This document shows, piece by piece, positions 1 to 7,835 of a stretch of 25,656 nt of DNA; position 1 is the stretch's first letter, and the number at the start of each line of letters is the position of its first letter. The stretch lies in contig CAAGKF010000337.1 of NCBI GenBank assembly GCA_900770345.1, positions 1 through 25,656 of the forward strand, in the 5' to 3' direction. Below the pieces are notes generated by a model. The model had not been told where the DNA came from, did not search any database, and saw nothing but the letters and a program-made list of their open reading frames with translations. This DNA is from Lachnospiraceae bacterium (GTDB taxonomy: Bacteria; Bacillota; Clostridia; Lachnospirales; Lachnospiraceae). Both the position numbers and the translations under genes were made by a program.

Positions 1-92
1 GGGCAAAAACCATTTTCGGTACCTCCCCGGTTGTAATCGCAACCATTACTGCAGTAACTCTAAACCTTCTCCTTCCCAGGGATCTTGAGTAA
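1..92 (+). CDS. C-terminal end of a probable NCS2-family nucleobase (uracil/xanthine) permease, partial
   Basis: An open frame enters from the left edge (first full codon at 3) and stops with TAA at 90-92. The 29 visible residues include TSPVVIATITAVTLNLLLP, a small-residue-rich hydrophobic helix closing in NLLLP, which resembles the last membrane helix of uracil/xanthine permeases. Such proteins import nucleobases with a cation. Too little is visible to show substrate-binding residues, so the family call is an inference and the substrate is unknown. It is convergent with the pxpA operon. Confidence 0.5.
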   Translation, partial: AKTIFGTSPVVIATITAVTLNLLLPRDLE

Positions 93-218
93 GCATCGTC
101 GGCTCGTACATCTTCCTGTCTTGTAAACGGTACGATCATCCTTCCAGGCGGTTATAAGGTACTTAATACGGAAGAAATCCAGCAGATCTTTAGAGAAAAA
201 TTCTTCCGCGTATGCAGC

Positions 219-256
219 GAGCGCCCGAACAACATAACTTTTCTGTTCGGGCGCTC
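219..256. terminator. Hairpin between convergent genes, likely bidirectional terminator
   Basis: A perfect 13-bp inverted repeat, GAGCGCCCGAACA (219-231) and TGTTCGGGCGCTC (244-256), with a 12-nt loop. It lies just beyond the stop of pxpA (minus) and about 130 bp after the permease stop (plus). Neither side has a good U tract, so its role as an intrinsic terminator is inferred from position and stem strength. The stretch 93-218 holds no gene that I can see, only a weaker 8-bp repeat (CGGAAGAA 169-176, TTCTTCCG 201-208). Confidence 0.65.
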
Positions 257-264
257 CTCTCTGT

Positions 265-1020
265 TCAGAAGGGACTTACCTGCACTCCCGCTTCTTTCAG
301 GGCCTCTCTTATTTTCTCCACAAAGGCCAGGGCCTTCGGTCCGTCGCCGTGAACACAGACAGAATCCGCCTCAATGGCAATGTCACTGCCGTCAATGGTC
401 TGAACCAGCCCTTCTTTTGCCATGCGGACCACGCGGGCAACTGCCTCCTCCTCATCCTCGATCATGGCTCCCGGCTGACTGCGGGGTACCAGAGAACCGT
501 CGGGCTGATACGCACGGTCCGCAAATACCTCACTGGCGCAGGGAAGACCGATCTCCCTGGCCGCCCGGATCATCTGACTGCCGCTTAAAGCCAGAAGCAC
601 CAGAGAACGGTTCACTGACTGCACTGCCTCCGCCACAGCGCGTGCCAGCTTATAATCCTTTCCCGCCATGTTGTAGAGAGCTCCGTGGAGCTTCACGTGA
701 TTCAGACGGATCCCTGCCGCACCGCAGAAGGCATTGAGAGCTCCTGCCTGATATTTCACGTAGGCGGCGGCTTCCTCCGGCGTCACCGAAAGGTTTCTGC
801 GCCCGAATCCCACCAGATCCGGAAAACCGGGATGGGCTCCCACATGTACATTCTTTTCTCTGCAGAGAGCCACTGTCTTTTCCATCACCAGGGGATCACC
901 TGCGTGAAAACCGCAGGCCACATTTGCCGAAGTGATAAAGGGAATCACCTGACTGTCCATACCGATGGTATAGGCTCCGAAGCTCTCTCCAAGATCACAG
1001 TTAAGATCAATCACAGCCAT
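265..1020 (-). CDS. pxpA: 5-oxoprolinase subunit A (LamB/YcsF family)
   Basis: This is the PxpA subunit of the three-part prokaryotic 5-oxoprolinase, which hydrolyses 5-oxoproline (pyroglutamate) to glutamate with ATP in the cytoplasm. The protein of 251 residues shows the family landmarks in order: DLNCDLGESFG near the N-terminus, HVGAHPGFPDLVGFGRR, KLHGALYN, the conserved block VFADRAYQPDGSLVPR and CVHGDGP near the end. I start at the ATG at 1018-1020 because AAGGAAG lies 8 nt upstream and family members begin close to the DLNCDLGE motif; an upstream in-frame ATG at 1068 would add 16 unconserved residues. It is the last gene of the operon, 19 bp after the DUF1445 gene and separated from pxpB/pxpC by that gene. 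Confidence 0.95.
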   Translation of the reverse strand: MAVIDLNCDLGESFGAYTIGMDSQVIPFITSANVACGFHAGDPLVMEKTVALCREKNVHVGAHPGFPDLVGFGRRNLSVTPEEAAAYVKYQAGALNAFCGAAGIRLNHVKLHGALYNMAGKDYKLARAVAEAVQSVNRSLVLLALSGSQMIRAAREIGLPCASEVFADRAYQPDGSLVPRSQPGAMIEDEEEAVARVVRMAKEGLVQTIDGSDIAIEADSVCVHGDGPKALAFVEKIREALKEAGVQVSPF

Positions 1021-1039
1021 TTTCCATACTTCCTTTCTC

Positions 1040-1849
1040 CTACAGCTTAAGCTGGGCATTCTTAACATCCGTAATAAACATATGACCCGGCGCGTGGGTA
1101 ATCACAAAGGGCGGCTTTACATTCATGACCACATTCTGGGGAGTTACTCCGCAGGGCCAGAATACCGGCACCTCTCCTTCCCGTATGGTCACCATATCAC
1201 CGAAATCCGGCCTGCTGATATCAGCAATCCCGATGGCCTCCGGGCAGCCGATCTGAACAGGAGCCCCATGTACCCGCGGCATTGCCGCCGTGATAGCGGC
1301 CGCAGCCGGAACAAGAGAATGGGGGATCGGCCGCATGCTGACTACCATATTTCCGGAAAATACTCCCGCCGGAGTACAGGGAATATTGGTTTTATACATG
1401 GGAACATTGACCCCTTCCTCGATCTGTCGTACCGGAATTCCTGCCTGCAGAAGGTCCGTTTCAAAAGAAAAGCTGCAGCCGATGAGAAAGCTGACCAGCC
1501 TCTCACCTTCAGATTCAAACTTATCAAAAAAGGCAGAAACATCGGCGTATTCCCCTGTTTTTACGCCGTTTTCATAAACAAAATACCGTGGAATATCTTT
1601 TGCGATATCACTTCCCCTGCCAAATACCGGAAAGGTCCTGCTTCCCCCGTCGGAAACCTCCAGAAGCGGACATGCTTTCGGATTTCTCTGGCAGAACAGC
1701 AAAAAATCATAGGCCAGTGCCTGAGGCAGGACCACCAGATTTCCCTGGGCATAACCGTTGCACATCCCTGTAGTAGGTGTGTCAATTTTTCCCTCCCGGA
1801 TCAGCTGCCGCACCTGAGCAGGTTCCATATTCTCATACTCATTCATCAT
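1040..1849 (-). CDS. DUF1445/YcsI-family putative hydro-lyase (N-terminal half of D-glutamate cyclase type)
   Basis: This 269-residue protein matches the DUF1445 (UPF0317, YcsI) family. Conserved blocks are CNGYAQGNLVVLP (about 30-42), FLLFCQRNPKACPLLEV, LIGCSFSFE, and a C-terminal VFWPCGVTPQNV ending in HAPGHMFITD. Length is normal for the family. In animals this domain is the N-terminal part of mitochondrial D-glutamate cyclase (DGLUCY), which makes 5-oxo-D-proline from D-glutamate. In Bacillus subtilis the homologue ycsI also sits beside 5-oxoprolinase genes. A role in feeding 5-oxoproline to PxpABC is therefore a reasonable inference, not shown here. AGGAG lies 9 nt upstream of the ATG; a second ATG follows at once. 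It is 45 bp after pxpC and 19 bp before pxpA. Confidence 0.9.
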   Translation of the reverse strand: MMNEYENMEPAQVRQLIREGKIDTPTTGMCNGYAQGNLVVLPQALAYDFLLFCQRNPKACPLLEVSDGGSRTFPVFGRGSDIAKDIPRYFVYENGVKTGEYADVSAFFDKFESEGERLVSFLIGCSFSFETDLLQAGIPVRQIEEGVNVPMYKTNIPCTPAGVFSGNMVVSMRPIPHSLVPAAAAITAAMPRVHGAPVQIGCPEAIGIADISRPDFGDMVTIREGEVPVFWPCGVTPQNVVMNVKPPFVITHAPGHMFITDVKNAQLKL

Positions 1850-1894
1850 GTGATACGTCTCCTTTATCAGCTGAATTTCTTTTTACTGCTTCCC

Positions 1895-2917
1895 TTATCG
1901 GCCTTTCTCTCTCTGGCTACGCAGGCGGGCAAAGACTGCCAGCCTCTCTTCCAGCTTCCGCGCCGCACAGACCGCTTCCCTTGGATCAACAAACCGGAAA
2001 GCCACACTGTCACCGGGCCGCATCTGTGCGATCCTCGGCATATCGGCGCTGATAACCGTAGCAATTTTCGCGTAGCCTCCGGTCGTCTGATGATCCGCCA
2101 TCATCACAATAGGCATACCGTCGGAAGACACCTGAACGGAGCCCTCCACGATCCCGTCCGAAATAATATCCGACCCGCGGACCGTTTTTATGGCTTTCCC
2201 GGACAGTCTGCAGGCCATTCTGTCTGACTGAGCGCTCAGCCGGTAAATGCTGTTCTCAAAATCAGAAAGACCTTCCGGAGCAAAGGCCTCTGTCTGCGGC
2301 CCTGCAACTGCCCGCAGAACGGTACACTGCCCGCCCTCAAAGACACGGGTACCTGAGGAAGGGAGCAGATATTCCTCCTCACGGAGCTTCGTCAGATTCT
2401 TCGGCTGCCCGGATTCTCTGCAAAAGCGCAGAAACCGCTCCTTCTCTTTTTCCTCTGCCGCGCTGTCAAGCACATCTCCGGCCTTCAGCGCTCTTCCCTC
2501 AAATCCCCCCAGACGGCATTTCAGACCGGTGGATCTGCTCCCCAGAACCTCCGGCACATCGATCCCTCCGTGTACCGCAAGGTAACACCGCAGTCCGCAC
2601 CGGGCCGTATGCAGGCTCAGCACATCTCCGGCCTCCACTGCCAGAGGCCGGTACATACCCACATCCCTGTTATTTATCTGAGGCTTCATATCAGCTCCGG
2701 TGAGAGCGATCACCTCACGGGAGGTAAAACGGATCTGCGCTCCGGTAAAGGTCATCTCCAGAGCCGCAGCACCGGAATTTCCCGCCAGAATATCCGCCAG
2801 ACGGTAACTCCATTTATCACAGGCTCCGTTTTCCTGATAGCCAAAGCGCTGCCACCCCTGCCGTCCCATATCCTGTACCGTAGTCATGCCTCCTGGAGAT
2901 AAAATTTCCATTGCCAT
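1895..2917 (-). CDS. pxpC: 5-oxoprolinase subunit C (biotin-dependent carboxyltransferase-like, KipA family)
   Basis: PxpC pairs with PxpB in the ATP-dependent opening of 5-oxoproline; both resemble allophanate hydrolase/urea carboxylase domains. The 340-residue protein begins with the family signature SPGGMTTVQDMGRQGWQ, followed by NGACDKWSYRLADILAGN and LEMTFTGAQIRF, then LAVHGGIDVPEVLGSRST in the middle and ADHQTTGGYAKIATVI towards the C-terminus. Its length is typical. The ATG at 2917 has AGGTGA 7 nt upstream. Only 7 bp separate it from the pxpB stop, so the two are likely translated together. The last 20 or so residues are Arg/Lys-rich and not conserved. Confidence 0.95.
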   Translation of the reverse strand: MAMEILSPGGMTTVQDMGRQGWQRFGYQENGACDKWSYRLADILAGNSGAAALEMTFTGAQIRFTSREVIALTGADMKPQINNRDVGMYRPLAVEAGDVLSLHTARCGLRCYLAVHGGIDVPEVLGSRSTGLKCRLGGFEGRALKAGDVLDSAAEEKEKERFLRFCRESGQPKNLTKLREEEYLLPSSGTRVFEGGQCTVLRAVAGPQTEAFAPEGLSDFENSIYRLSAQSDRMACRLSGKAIKTVRGSDIISDGIVEGSVQVSSDGMPIVMMADHQTTGGYAKIATVISADMPRIAQMRPGDSVAFRFVDPREAVCAARKLEERLAVFARLRSQREKGR

Positions 2918-2924
2918 GATACAG

Positions 2925-3683
2925 TCACCTCTCTTTCTCCGCCGGACGCCTTTCTCTTTCTGAAGAAAGTCTCTCTTTTTCCTCGATCGCCCGATATTCC
3001 TTTTCGCTTATCGGCACAAAACGTATCACATCCCCGGCCGCATAGGGGAGACTTCCTGCCGACCGGGGATCAAAAAGCCGCAGAGGAGTCCTGCCGATCA
3101 GCTGCCAGCCGCCCGGAGACTCTACCGGATAAATCCCCGTCTGTTCCCCTCCGATACCCACAGAGCCTGCCGGTATTTTCGTCCTGGGACTGGCAAGACG
3201 CGGCGTAAAAATGCGCTCATCCATACCGCCCAGATAGGGGAAGCCGGGCAGAAAGCCCAGCATATAGATACGATAATCCCGGCCGGAATGGATCTCGATC
3301 ACTTCCTTTTCCGTCAGAGAGGCATGCTTCGCCACAAAGGGCAGATCCTCTCCAAAGCTTCCGCCGTAGCATACCGGTATCTCTGCGATCCGGTCTCCCG
3401 CTTTTCTTTTCCCATCCAGATGCCGGGAAAGCTTCCGCAGGCGCCCGGCAACCTCCTCAAAATCCGTTCTGACAGGATCATATGTAACAAGCAGCGAGGA
3501 AAAAGCCGGCACGGTTTCCACGATACCGCTTCCCGGATCCGCGCAGACCTCCCGCACAAGTGCCTCCAACGCCATGACCCGCCTGTTGATCTCTTCATCG
3601 ATCCTGTTTCCAAGCTCCGCCAGTACAGCGCGGTCCCCCACCGGCTTCAGGCTGAGCCCACACGTTTCCGCTCTGACTTCCAT
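2925..3683 (-). CDS. pxpB: 5-oxoprolinase subunit B (KipI family)
   Basis: PxpB is the partner of PxpC in 5-oxoprolinase. The 252-residue protein carries the N-terminal block SLKPVGDRAVLAELGN and the strongly conserved core MLGFLPGFPYLGGM, RLASPRTKIPAGSVGI and YPVESPGGWQLIGRTPL. In B. subtilis the homologue KipI also inhibits the sporulation kinase KinA; nothing here argues for or against that. I start at the ATG at 3681-3683, where AAGGTGG lies 8 nt upstream; the GTG at 3695 would put the ribosome site inside the start region. The C-terminus is a charged Glu/Arg/Lys tail not typical of the family core. It lies 30 bp after the DUF4392 gene. Confidence 0.95.
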   Translation of the reverse strand: MEVRAETCGLSLKPVGDRAVLAELGNRIDEEINRRVMALEALVREVCADPGSGIVETVPAFSSLLVTYDPVRTDFEEVAGRLRKLSRHLDGKRKAGDRIAEIPVCYGGSFGEDLPFVAKHASLTEKEVIEIHSGRDYRIYMLGFLPGFPYLGGMDERIFTPRLASPRTKIPAGSVGIGGEQTGIYPVESPGGWQLIGRTPLRLFDPRSAGSLPYAAGDVIRFVPISEKEYRAIEEKERLSSERERRPAEKER

Positions 3684-3713
3684 ACCGGCCACCACCTTCT
3701 TTTCCGTATCTTT

Positions 3714-4778
3714 TTATTCAAAAAATCCCTTTTCCAGCACAGGACCGAACCAGTGATCAGAATTGTGGGAATACCGCACAGCATAGGACGTACACTGACG
3801 CATCAGGCCGACAATGGACGTATTCATACGGGTATCAAAGCCGTCAATGCCCGGAAGCAGAGAACCGGTCATATCGATCATTCCGCTTCTGGCCAGAACC
3901 CTCATAACCTCTGCTTCCATCTCCTCCCGGTGAAGGATCTCCATATCCCGTTTGAGATATGCCATCGCCGCCATCAGACCGTAGCAGCCCCAGTCAGAGC
4001 ATGTCGCCGTAATAATATGATCCGTTTCCGTAGCCGCCAGAATTCCTCCGCCGCAGCCGCACCGGCATTCTCCCTTATCCGTAAATGGTACATATCTGCG
4101 GATATGATCTGCTATGGCCCCCATTCCGATCTCATTTCCCAGATCTCCAATGGCGATATTCAGGACACCGCGGGCTTTCAGAAGATTCCAGAGTACGTCT
4201 GATTTTGCCTCCAGCGCTGTCACATCCATCCCTCCGGCATTGTGATAATGTCCGCAGGCATTTGCGCCGGGCGCCTCCACAGCGATCACAGCGGAAGGAA
4301 GCACCTTCTCAAGCAGCGCTTCCGCCTGCGCCTGCGCTTCCTCCCCGTTCTTTGTAAAGGCCTGAACGCCCATACTTAAGGGAAGCTCCATGACCGTATC
4401 AATGTCCTCATAAATATGAAGTCCTACCACGCTGGCACATCTTTTTACCGCTTCTACACTGTCTTCGGGGCAGATGATCACAGGCTTTGCCCCAAAGGCC
4501 AGTACCAGCGCCCTGGCTAACAGCATGGAGCTGACCATGCCATCCATCTCCGGCACCTTGTGAGGAAGCAGTACAAAACCGGTCAGAATAAAGACCGCAT
4601 CGCCTTCCTTTACCGTCCCGCACAGCGCCTGGGCTGCGCTCATGGTCAGGGGCCCGCCCGTGTGTTCCCGGCTGCCGGCATAGAGAATACGGCACACGCC
4701 GTAGCCTCTCGGATCAAGATTCATCAGTACATCCAGATTCTCTCCCACATTCCGCTTTTCCAGTTCATCTCTGTTCAT
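3714..4778 (-). CDS. DUF4392 (GLUCM-like C-terminal domain) protein, likely D-glutamate cyclase component
   Basis: The 354-residue protein looks like a stand-alone DUF4392 protein, the domain at the C-terminus of animal D-glutamate cyclase. Visible features are an N-terminal segment ending in DPRGYGV, a Rossmann-like stretch VFILTGF through GGMD-like EMDGM, AKPVIICPEDSVEAVKRC, IAVEAPGANACGHYHNAGG (around 165-185), GDLGNEIGMG (around 212-221), CRCGCGGGIL and TCSDWGCYG. The Gly/Asn/Cys clusters are the likely active-site region, by conservation rather than by proof. GGAGG lies 7 nt before the ATG. It stands between the D-amino-acid transaminase and pxpB, with its presumed partner domain (DUF1445) encoded three genes downstream. 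Family assignment is good; the reaction is inferred. Confidence 0.85.
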   Translation of the reverse strand: MNRDELEKRNVGENLDVLMNLDPRGYGVCRILYAGSREHTGGPLTMSAAQALCGTVKEGDAVFILTGFVLLPHKVPEMDGMVSSMLLARALVLAFGAKPVIICPEDSVEAVKRCASVVGLHIYEDIDTVMELPLSMGVQAFTKNGEEAQAQAEALLEKVLPSAVIAVEAPGANACGHYHNAGGMDVTALEAKSDVLWNLLKARGVLNIAIGDLGNEIGMGAIADHIRRYVPFTDKGECRCGCGGGILAATETDHIITATCSDWGCYGLMAAMAYLKRDMEILHREEMEAEVMRVLARSGMIDMTGSLLPGIDGFDTRMNTSIVGLMRQCTSYAVRYSHNSDHWFGPVLEKGFFE

Positions 4779-4798
4779 AGCCCTTCCTCCGCCTGTCC

Positions 4799-5656
4799 TC
4801 AGTCAAAAATACTTGTCTTTCCCGTATACTGCAGGTATTCCTCGATCACCGCGTTCTGGATCATTTTCAGCGCTGCCGGATCCTTCCCGCCCACGGGAGC
4901 GCCGTCCAGCTCACATGCATGGAGACAGAAATTGGAGGATGAGGTAACGATGATTTCATCAGCATCTTTCAGCTCAGCCAGCGTAAAGGGACGCTCCATC
5001 ACCTGAATTCCCAGGCGATAGCAGGCAGCGATCATATGAGTTTTGGAGATTCCCCGAAGGATCAGATTGTCATTTGGATGAGAAATAAATACGCCGTCCT
5101 TTAAAATGGATACATTGCTGTGTGCGCACTCCGTAACCACCTCGCCCCGGTGGAATACAGTCTCATCCACACCGGCTCGCTCCGCTTCCTGAGCCGCAAT
5201 TACGGAGGGAAGCAGATTCAGGGTTTTAATATTGCAGTGGTAAAATCTGGTATCCTCCCTTGTGATCAGCCTGATGGCCTGATCCGGATCGCGAAGCTTA
5301 TTGGGACGGATCATGACCCACAGCTTTCCCTTCATATCCTCTCCGTAAACATGATTGCGGGAGGCAGCACCGCGGGTAACCTGCCAGTACACAAAATGAG
5401 TATTTCCCTCCACATTGGAAAGCAGGTCTGTCAGAAGATTTCCCAGCTCTTCCTTCTCCATGGGGATCTTGATATCCAGTGCCTTTGCGCTGGAGTAGAA
5501 CCTGTCCAGATGGTCCTGCAGCAGATATACCTTGTGGTTTCCGCCTACCGTAGCGTCATAGACGCCATCTCCAAAGAAATGAACCCTGTCATTAAAGGGA
5601 ATCGTCAGTTCATCCGGCGTTCCGATTTTTCCATCATAATATGCAAGTTCCTTCAT
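4799..5656 (-). CDS. dat: D-amino-acid aminotransferase (PLP fold type IV)
   Basis: This class IV aminotransferase exchanges amino groups between D-amino acids and 2-oxo acids, typically D-alanine plus 2-oxoglutarate giving pyruvate and D-glutamate. It is close in layout to the Bacillus D-AAT: FFGDGVYD with Tyr33, the RxH pair Arg100/His102 (TRGAASRNH), catalytic PLP lysine Lys144 in NIKTLNLL, TECAHSNVSI, and ILRGISKTH binding the cofactor phosphate. The Tyr-Arg-His set forms the carboxylate trap that distinguishes D-AAT from branched-chain aminotransferases, so the D specificity is well supported. I start at the ATG at 5654-5656 (GGGAGG about 9 nt upstream); a TTG one codon earlier is possible. 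It is 16 bp downstream of the kinase-like gene. The product D-glutamate links it to the cyclase genes that follow. Confidence 0.9.
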   Translation of the reverse strand: MKELAYYDGKIGTPDELTIPFNDRVHFFGDGVYDATVGGNHKVYLLQDHLDRFYSSAKALDIKIPMEKEELGNLLTDLLSNVEGNTHFVYWQVTRGAASRNHVYGEDMKGKLWVMIRPNKLRDPDQAIRLITREDTRFYHCNIKTLNLLPSVIAAQEAERAGVDETVFHRGEVVTECAHSNVSILKDGVFISHPNDNLILRGISKTHMIAACYRLGIQVMERPFTLAELKDADEIIVTSSSNFCLHACELDGAPVGGKDPAALKMIQNAVIEEYLQYTGKTSIFD

Positions 5657-5672
5657 CAAAATTTTCCTCCCT

Positions 5673-6314
5673 TTATTTCACTTCCGCCCCAAATCTGAGA
5701 CGCACATATTCCTCGATCAGCTTTACACAGTTATCAAGCCCCAGCCTGGATGTATCCAGGCAGAGATCATAATTCTCCGGATTTTTCCAGCTGCGTCCTG
5801 TATGATATACGTAGTAGGAATTGCGGTATTTATCCAGACGATTGATATAGCGCTCTGCCTCCGGACGACGGATCCCCTGCCGGCTCATCTCACGCTGCAC
5901 CCTCGCCTCATAAGGCGCGTCCAGATAAACACTTAAAACATTGGGCTTATCCCGGAGCACGAAATCTGCCGCACGGCCGATGCAGACATAGGATTCCTGT
6001 TCCAGAAGCTCTCTTAAAACTTTTGCCTGATAATTAAACAGGTTCTGATCTGAGATAAAGTTTCCGCTTTCCGGCGGTATCATTTCCCCATTATAAATCC
6101 GCTGGGAAACACGATACAGAAGCGTCTTTTTTGTGTTCTCATCCGCATGGGCAAAGATGGTCTCATTAATACCGCTGTCCTCCGACGCGAGACGCAGAAG
6201 CTTTCTGTCGTAAACATCGATACCGTAATCCTCCGCCAGCTTTTTTCCGATATAGCTTCCTCCGCCGCTTCCGCAGGTACGTGTAATCGCGATCGCAAAA
6301 TATTTCTCAGCCAT
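5673..6314 (-). CDS. Cytidylate-kinase-like family protein
   Basis: The 213-residue protein belongs to the cytidylate-kinase-like group common in Clostridia. It has an N-terminal beta strand and P-loop variant TRTCGSGGGSYIGKKLAEDY, then VYDRKLLRLASE, a central CIGRAADFVL block, and the LID-like SVYLDAPYEARVQR with RLDKYRNSYYVYHTGR. True CMP kinases phosphorylate CMP to CDP; members of this side family are usually uncharacterised and often embedded in metabolic operons. The start ATG at 6312-6314 has AAGGAGG 5 nt upstream; a longer reading from 6329 would put that ribosome site inside the gene. It links livF (23 bp) to the aminotransferase (16 bp). Its role in the operon is unknown. Confidence 0.85.
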   Translation of the reverse strand: MAEKYFAIAITRTCGSGGGSYIGKKLAEDYGIDVYDRKLLRLASEDSGINETIFAHADENTKKTLLYRVSQRIYNGEMIPPESGNFISDQNLFNYQAKVLRELLEQESYVCIGRAADFVLRDKPNVLSVYLDAPYEARVQREMSRQGIRRPEAERYINRLDKYRNSYYVYHTGRSWKNPENYDLCLDTSRLGLDNCVKLIEEYVRLRFGAEVK

Positions 6315-6337
6315 ATTTTCCTCCTTCATCCGAGTCC

Positions 6338-7036
6338 TTACTGGCCCAGATATGCCTTTCTTACACGGTCATCGCTTAACAGCTCTTTCGCCGTTCCCTC
6401 GATGGAAATAGTACCGGTCTCCAGCACATAAGCTCTGTTGGAAATAGCCAGCGCCATCTTCGCATTCTGCTCCACCAGAAGGATCGTGATGCCGTGCTTA
6501 TTTACTTCCCGAATAATAGAGAAGATTTCCTTTACAAGAAGAGGAGAGAGACCCATGGACGGCTCATCCATCAGGATCATCTTCGGTTTTGCCATCAGTG
6601 CCCTTCCCACTGCCAGCATCTGCTGCTCGCCGCCGGACAGAGTGCCTGCCAGCTGCCTGCGTCTCTCCTTCAGACGCGGAAAGCGTTCATACACATCCGC
6701 CATGGTCTCCTCCATGCCCTTTCCGTCCGCAAAGGCTCCCATTTCCAGATTTTCCTCCACTGTCATCTGTGCGAAAATGTGACGCCCCTCCGGTACATGA
6801 GCCAGCTTCAGATTAATGATTCTGCTGGGCTCCGTCTTTCTCAGATCCGCACCGTCAAAAAGGATCTCACCGCCGTCCGCCTTTTTAAGGCCGGAGATCG
6901 TCCGCAGGATCGTAGTCTTCCCCGCTCCGTTGGCTCCGATCAGAGAAACGATCTCCCCGTCATCCACATGCAGGGACACACCGTGGATCGCATGAACCGC
7001 TCCGTAGGAAACATCAAGATTCTTTACTTCAAGCAT
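6338..7036 (-). CDS. livF: Branched-chain-type amino acid ABC transporter, ATP-binding protein LivF
   Basis: LivF is one of two ATPases powering a LIV/HAAT-type importer at the inner face of the membrane. The 232-residue protein has Walker A GANGAGKT (about 35-42), the LSGGEQQML signature, Walker B ILMDEPSMGLSP and the switch histidine region LLVEQNAKMAL, and ends in RKAYLGQ as LivF proteins do. The start is the ATG at 7034-7036 (MLEVKNLDVSYG), with AGGAGG 9 nt upstream and 8-nt overlap with the end of livG, which suggests translational coupling. The 40-residue Arg-rich extension of the open frame upstream is not part of the gene. Confidence 0.95.
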   Translation of the reverse strand: MLEVKNLDVSYGAVHAIHGVSLHVDDGEIVSLIGANGAGKTTILRTISGLKKADGGEILFDGADLRKTEPSRIINLKLAHVPEGRHIFAQMTVEENLEMGAFADGKGMEETMADVYERFPRLKERRRQLAGTLSGGEQQMLAVGRALMAKPKMILMDEPSMGLSPLLVKEIFSIIREVNKHGITILLVEQNAKMALAISNRAYVLETGTISIEGTAKELLSDDRVRKAYLGQ

Positions 7037-7835
7037 CGGCTTCCACCTCCTCATCCTTGCCCAGATAGGCCTCGATGACCTTCGGATTCTTCGCGATCTC
7101 CGCCGGAGTTCCGGAAGCAATGGTCGTTCCGAAATCCAGAACCTGTATCCTCTCACATATTTTCATCACAAGGCTCATATCATGCTCGATCAGAAGAACA
7201 GAAATTTTAAATTCATTGCGGATATAATTAATGATTTCCAAAAGCTCTTCCGTCTCCGTCGGATTCATGCCTGCTGCCGGTTCGTCCAGAAGCAGAAGCT
7301 TCATATCCGTGGCAAGAGCTCTGGCAATCTCCAGACGGCGCTGCTGTCCGTAGGGAAGATTTGCCGCGTCATAATCCTCCTTGCCGCTTAAATGAACGAT
7401 ATCCAGAAGCTTCCTGGCCCGCTCCGTGATCTTCGCCTCCTGTTTCCAGTAGGAGGGCGTGCGGAAGATGGCCTGATGCATACCGTAGGTAAGATCCGCA
7501 TTCATTGCCGCCTTTACATTGTCGATCACCGACATTTTCTTGAAAAGGCGAATATTCTGAAAGGTTCTTGCGATCCCCGCATGTACGATCTGATGTGTCT
7601 TTTTTCCGTTCATGCACTCGCCGTTTAAATAGAAGGAGCCTTCCGTAGGCTTGTAAACACCGGTGATCAGATTGAAAACCGTTGTCTTTCCCGCTCCGTT
7701 GGGTCCGATTAACCCCACTAACTCCGACTGTCCGATCTCCATATTAAAGCTGTCCACTGCCTTCAGACCGCCGAACTGAATACCCAGATTCTGCGTCCTG
7801 AGAACCGGTACTGTACTGGATCCTGCCATAATCAT
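7029..7835 (-). CDS. livG: Branched-chain-type amino acid ABC transporter, ATP-binding protein LivG
   Basis: LivG is the second ATPase of the importer. It has FGGLKAVD typical of LivG, Walker A GPNGAGKT (about 43-50), the LivG-specific ARTFQNIRLF after the Q-loop, the degenerate signature LPYGQQRRLEIARAL in place of LSGGQ (normal for this subfamily), and Walker B LLLLDEPAAGMNP. Length (268 residues) is normal. Two starts are possible: the ATG at 7835, overlapping the livM stop by 4 nt (ATGA), or the ATG at 7829, which has AGGTGA 6 nt upstream; the difference is two residues. Confidence 0.95.
   Translation of the reverse strand: MIMAGSSTVPVLRTQNLGIQFGGLKAVDSFNMEIGQSELVGLIGPNGAGKTTVFNLITGVYKPTEGSFYLNGECMNGKKTHQIVHAGIARTFQNIRLFKKMSVIDNVKAAMNADLTYGMHQAIFRTPSYWKQEAKITERARKLLDIVHLSGKEDYDAANLPYGQQRRLEIARALATDMKLLLLDEPAAGMNPTETEELLEIINYIRNEFKISVLLIEHDMSLVMKICERIQVLDFGTTIASGTPAEIAKNPKVIEAYLGKDEEVEADA

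Noticed and set aside
1082..2227. Plus-strand open frame of 381 codons
   Set aside because: It lies antisense to the DUF1445 and pxpC genes, has no ribosome site and a His/Arg/Pro-rich composition typical of a shadow frame.
3288..4202. Plus-strand open frame of 304 codons
   Set aside because: Antisense to pxpB and the DUF4392 gene, both of which have clear family motifs; no ribosome site.
7037..7156. Extended N-terminus of LivF
   Set aside because: The 40 extra residues are Arg-rich, overlap the end of livG in another frame and precede the true start, which has a strong ribosome site.
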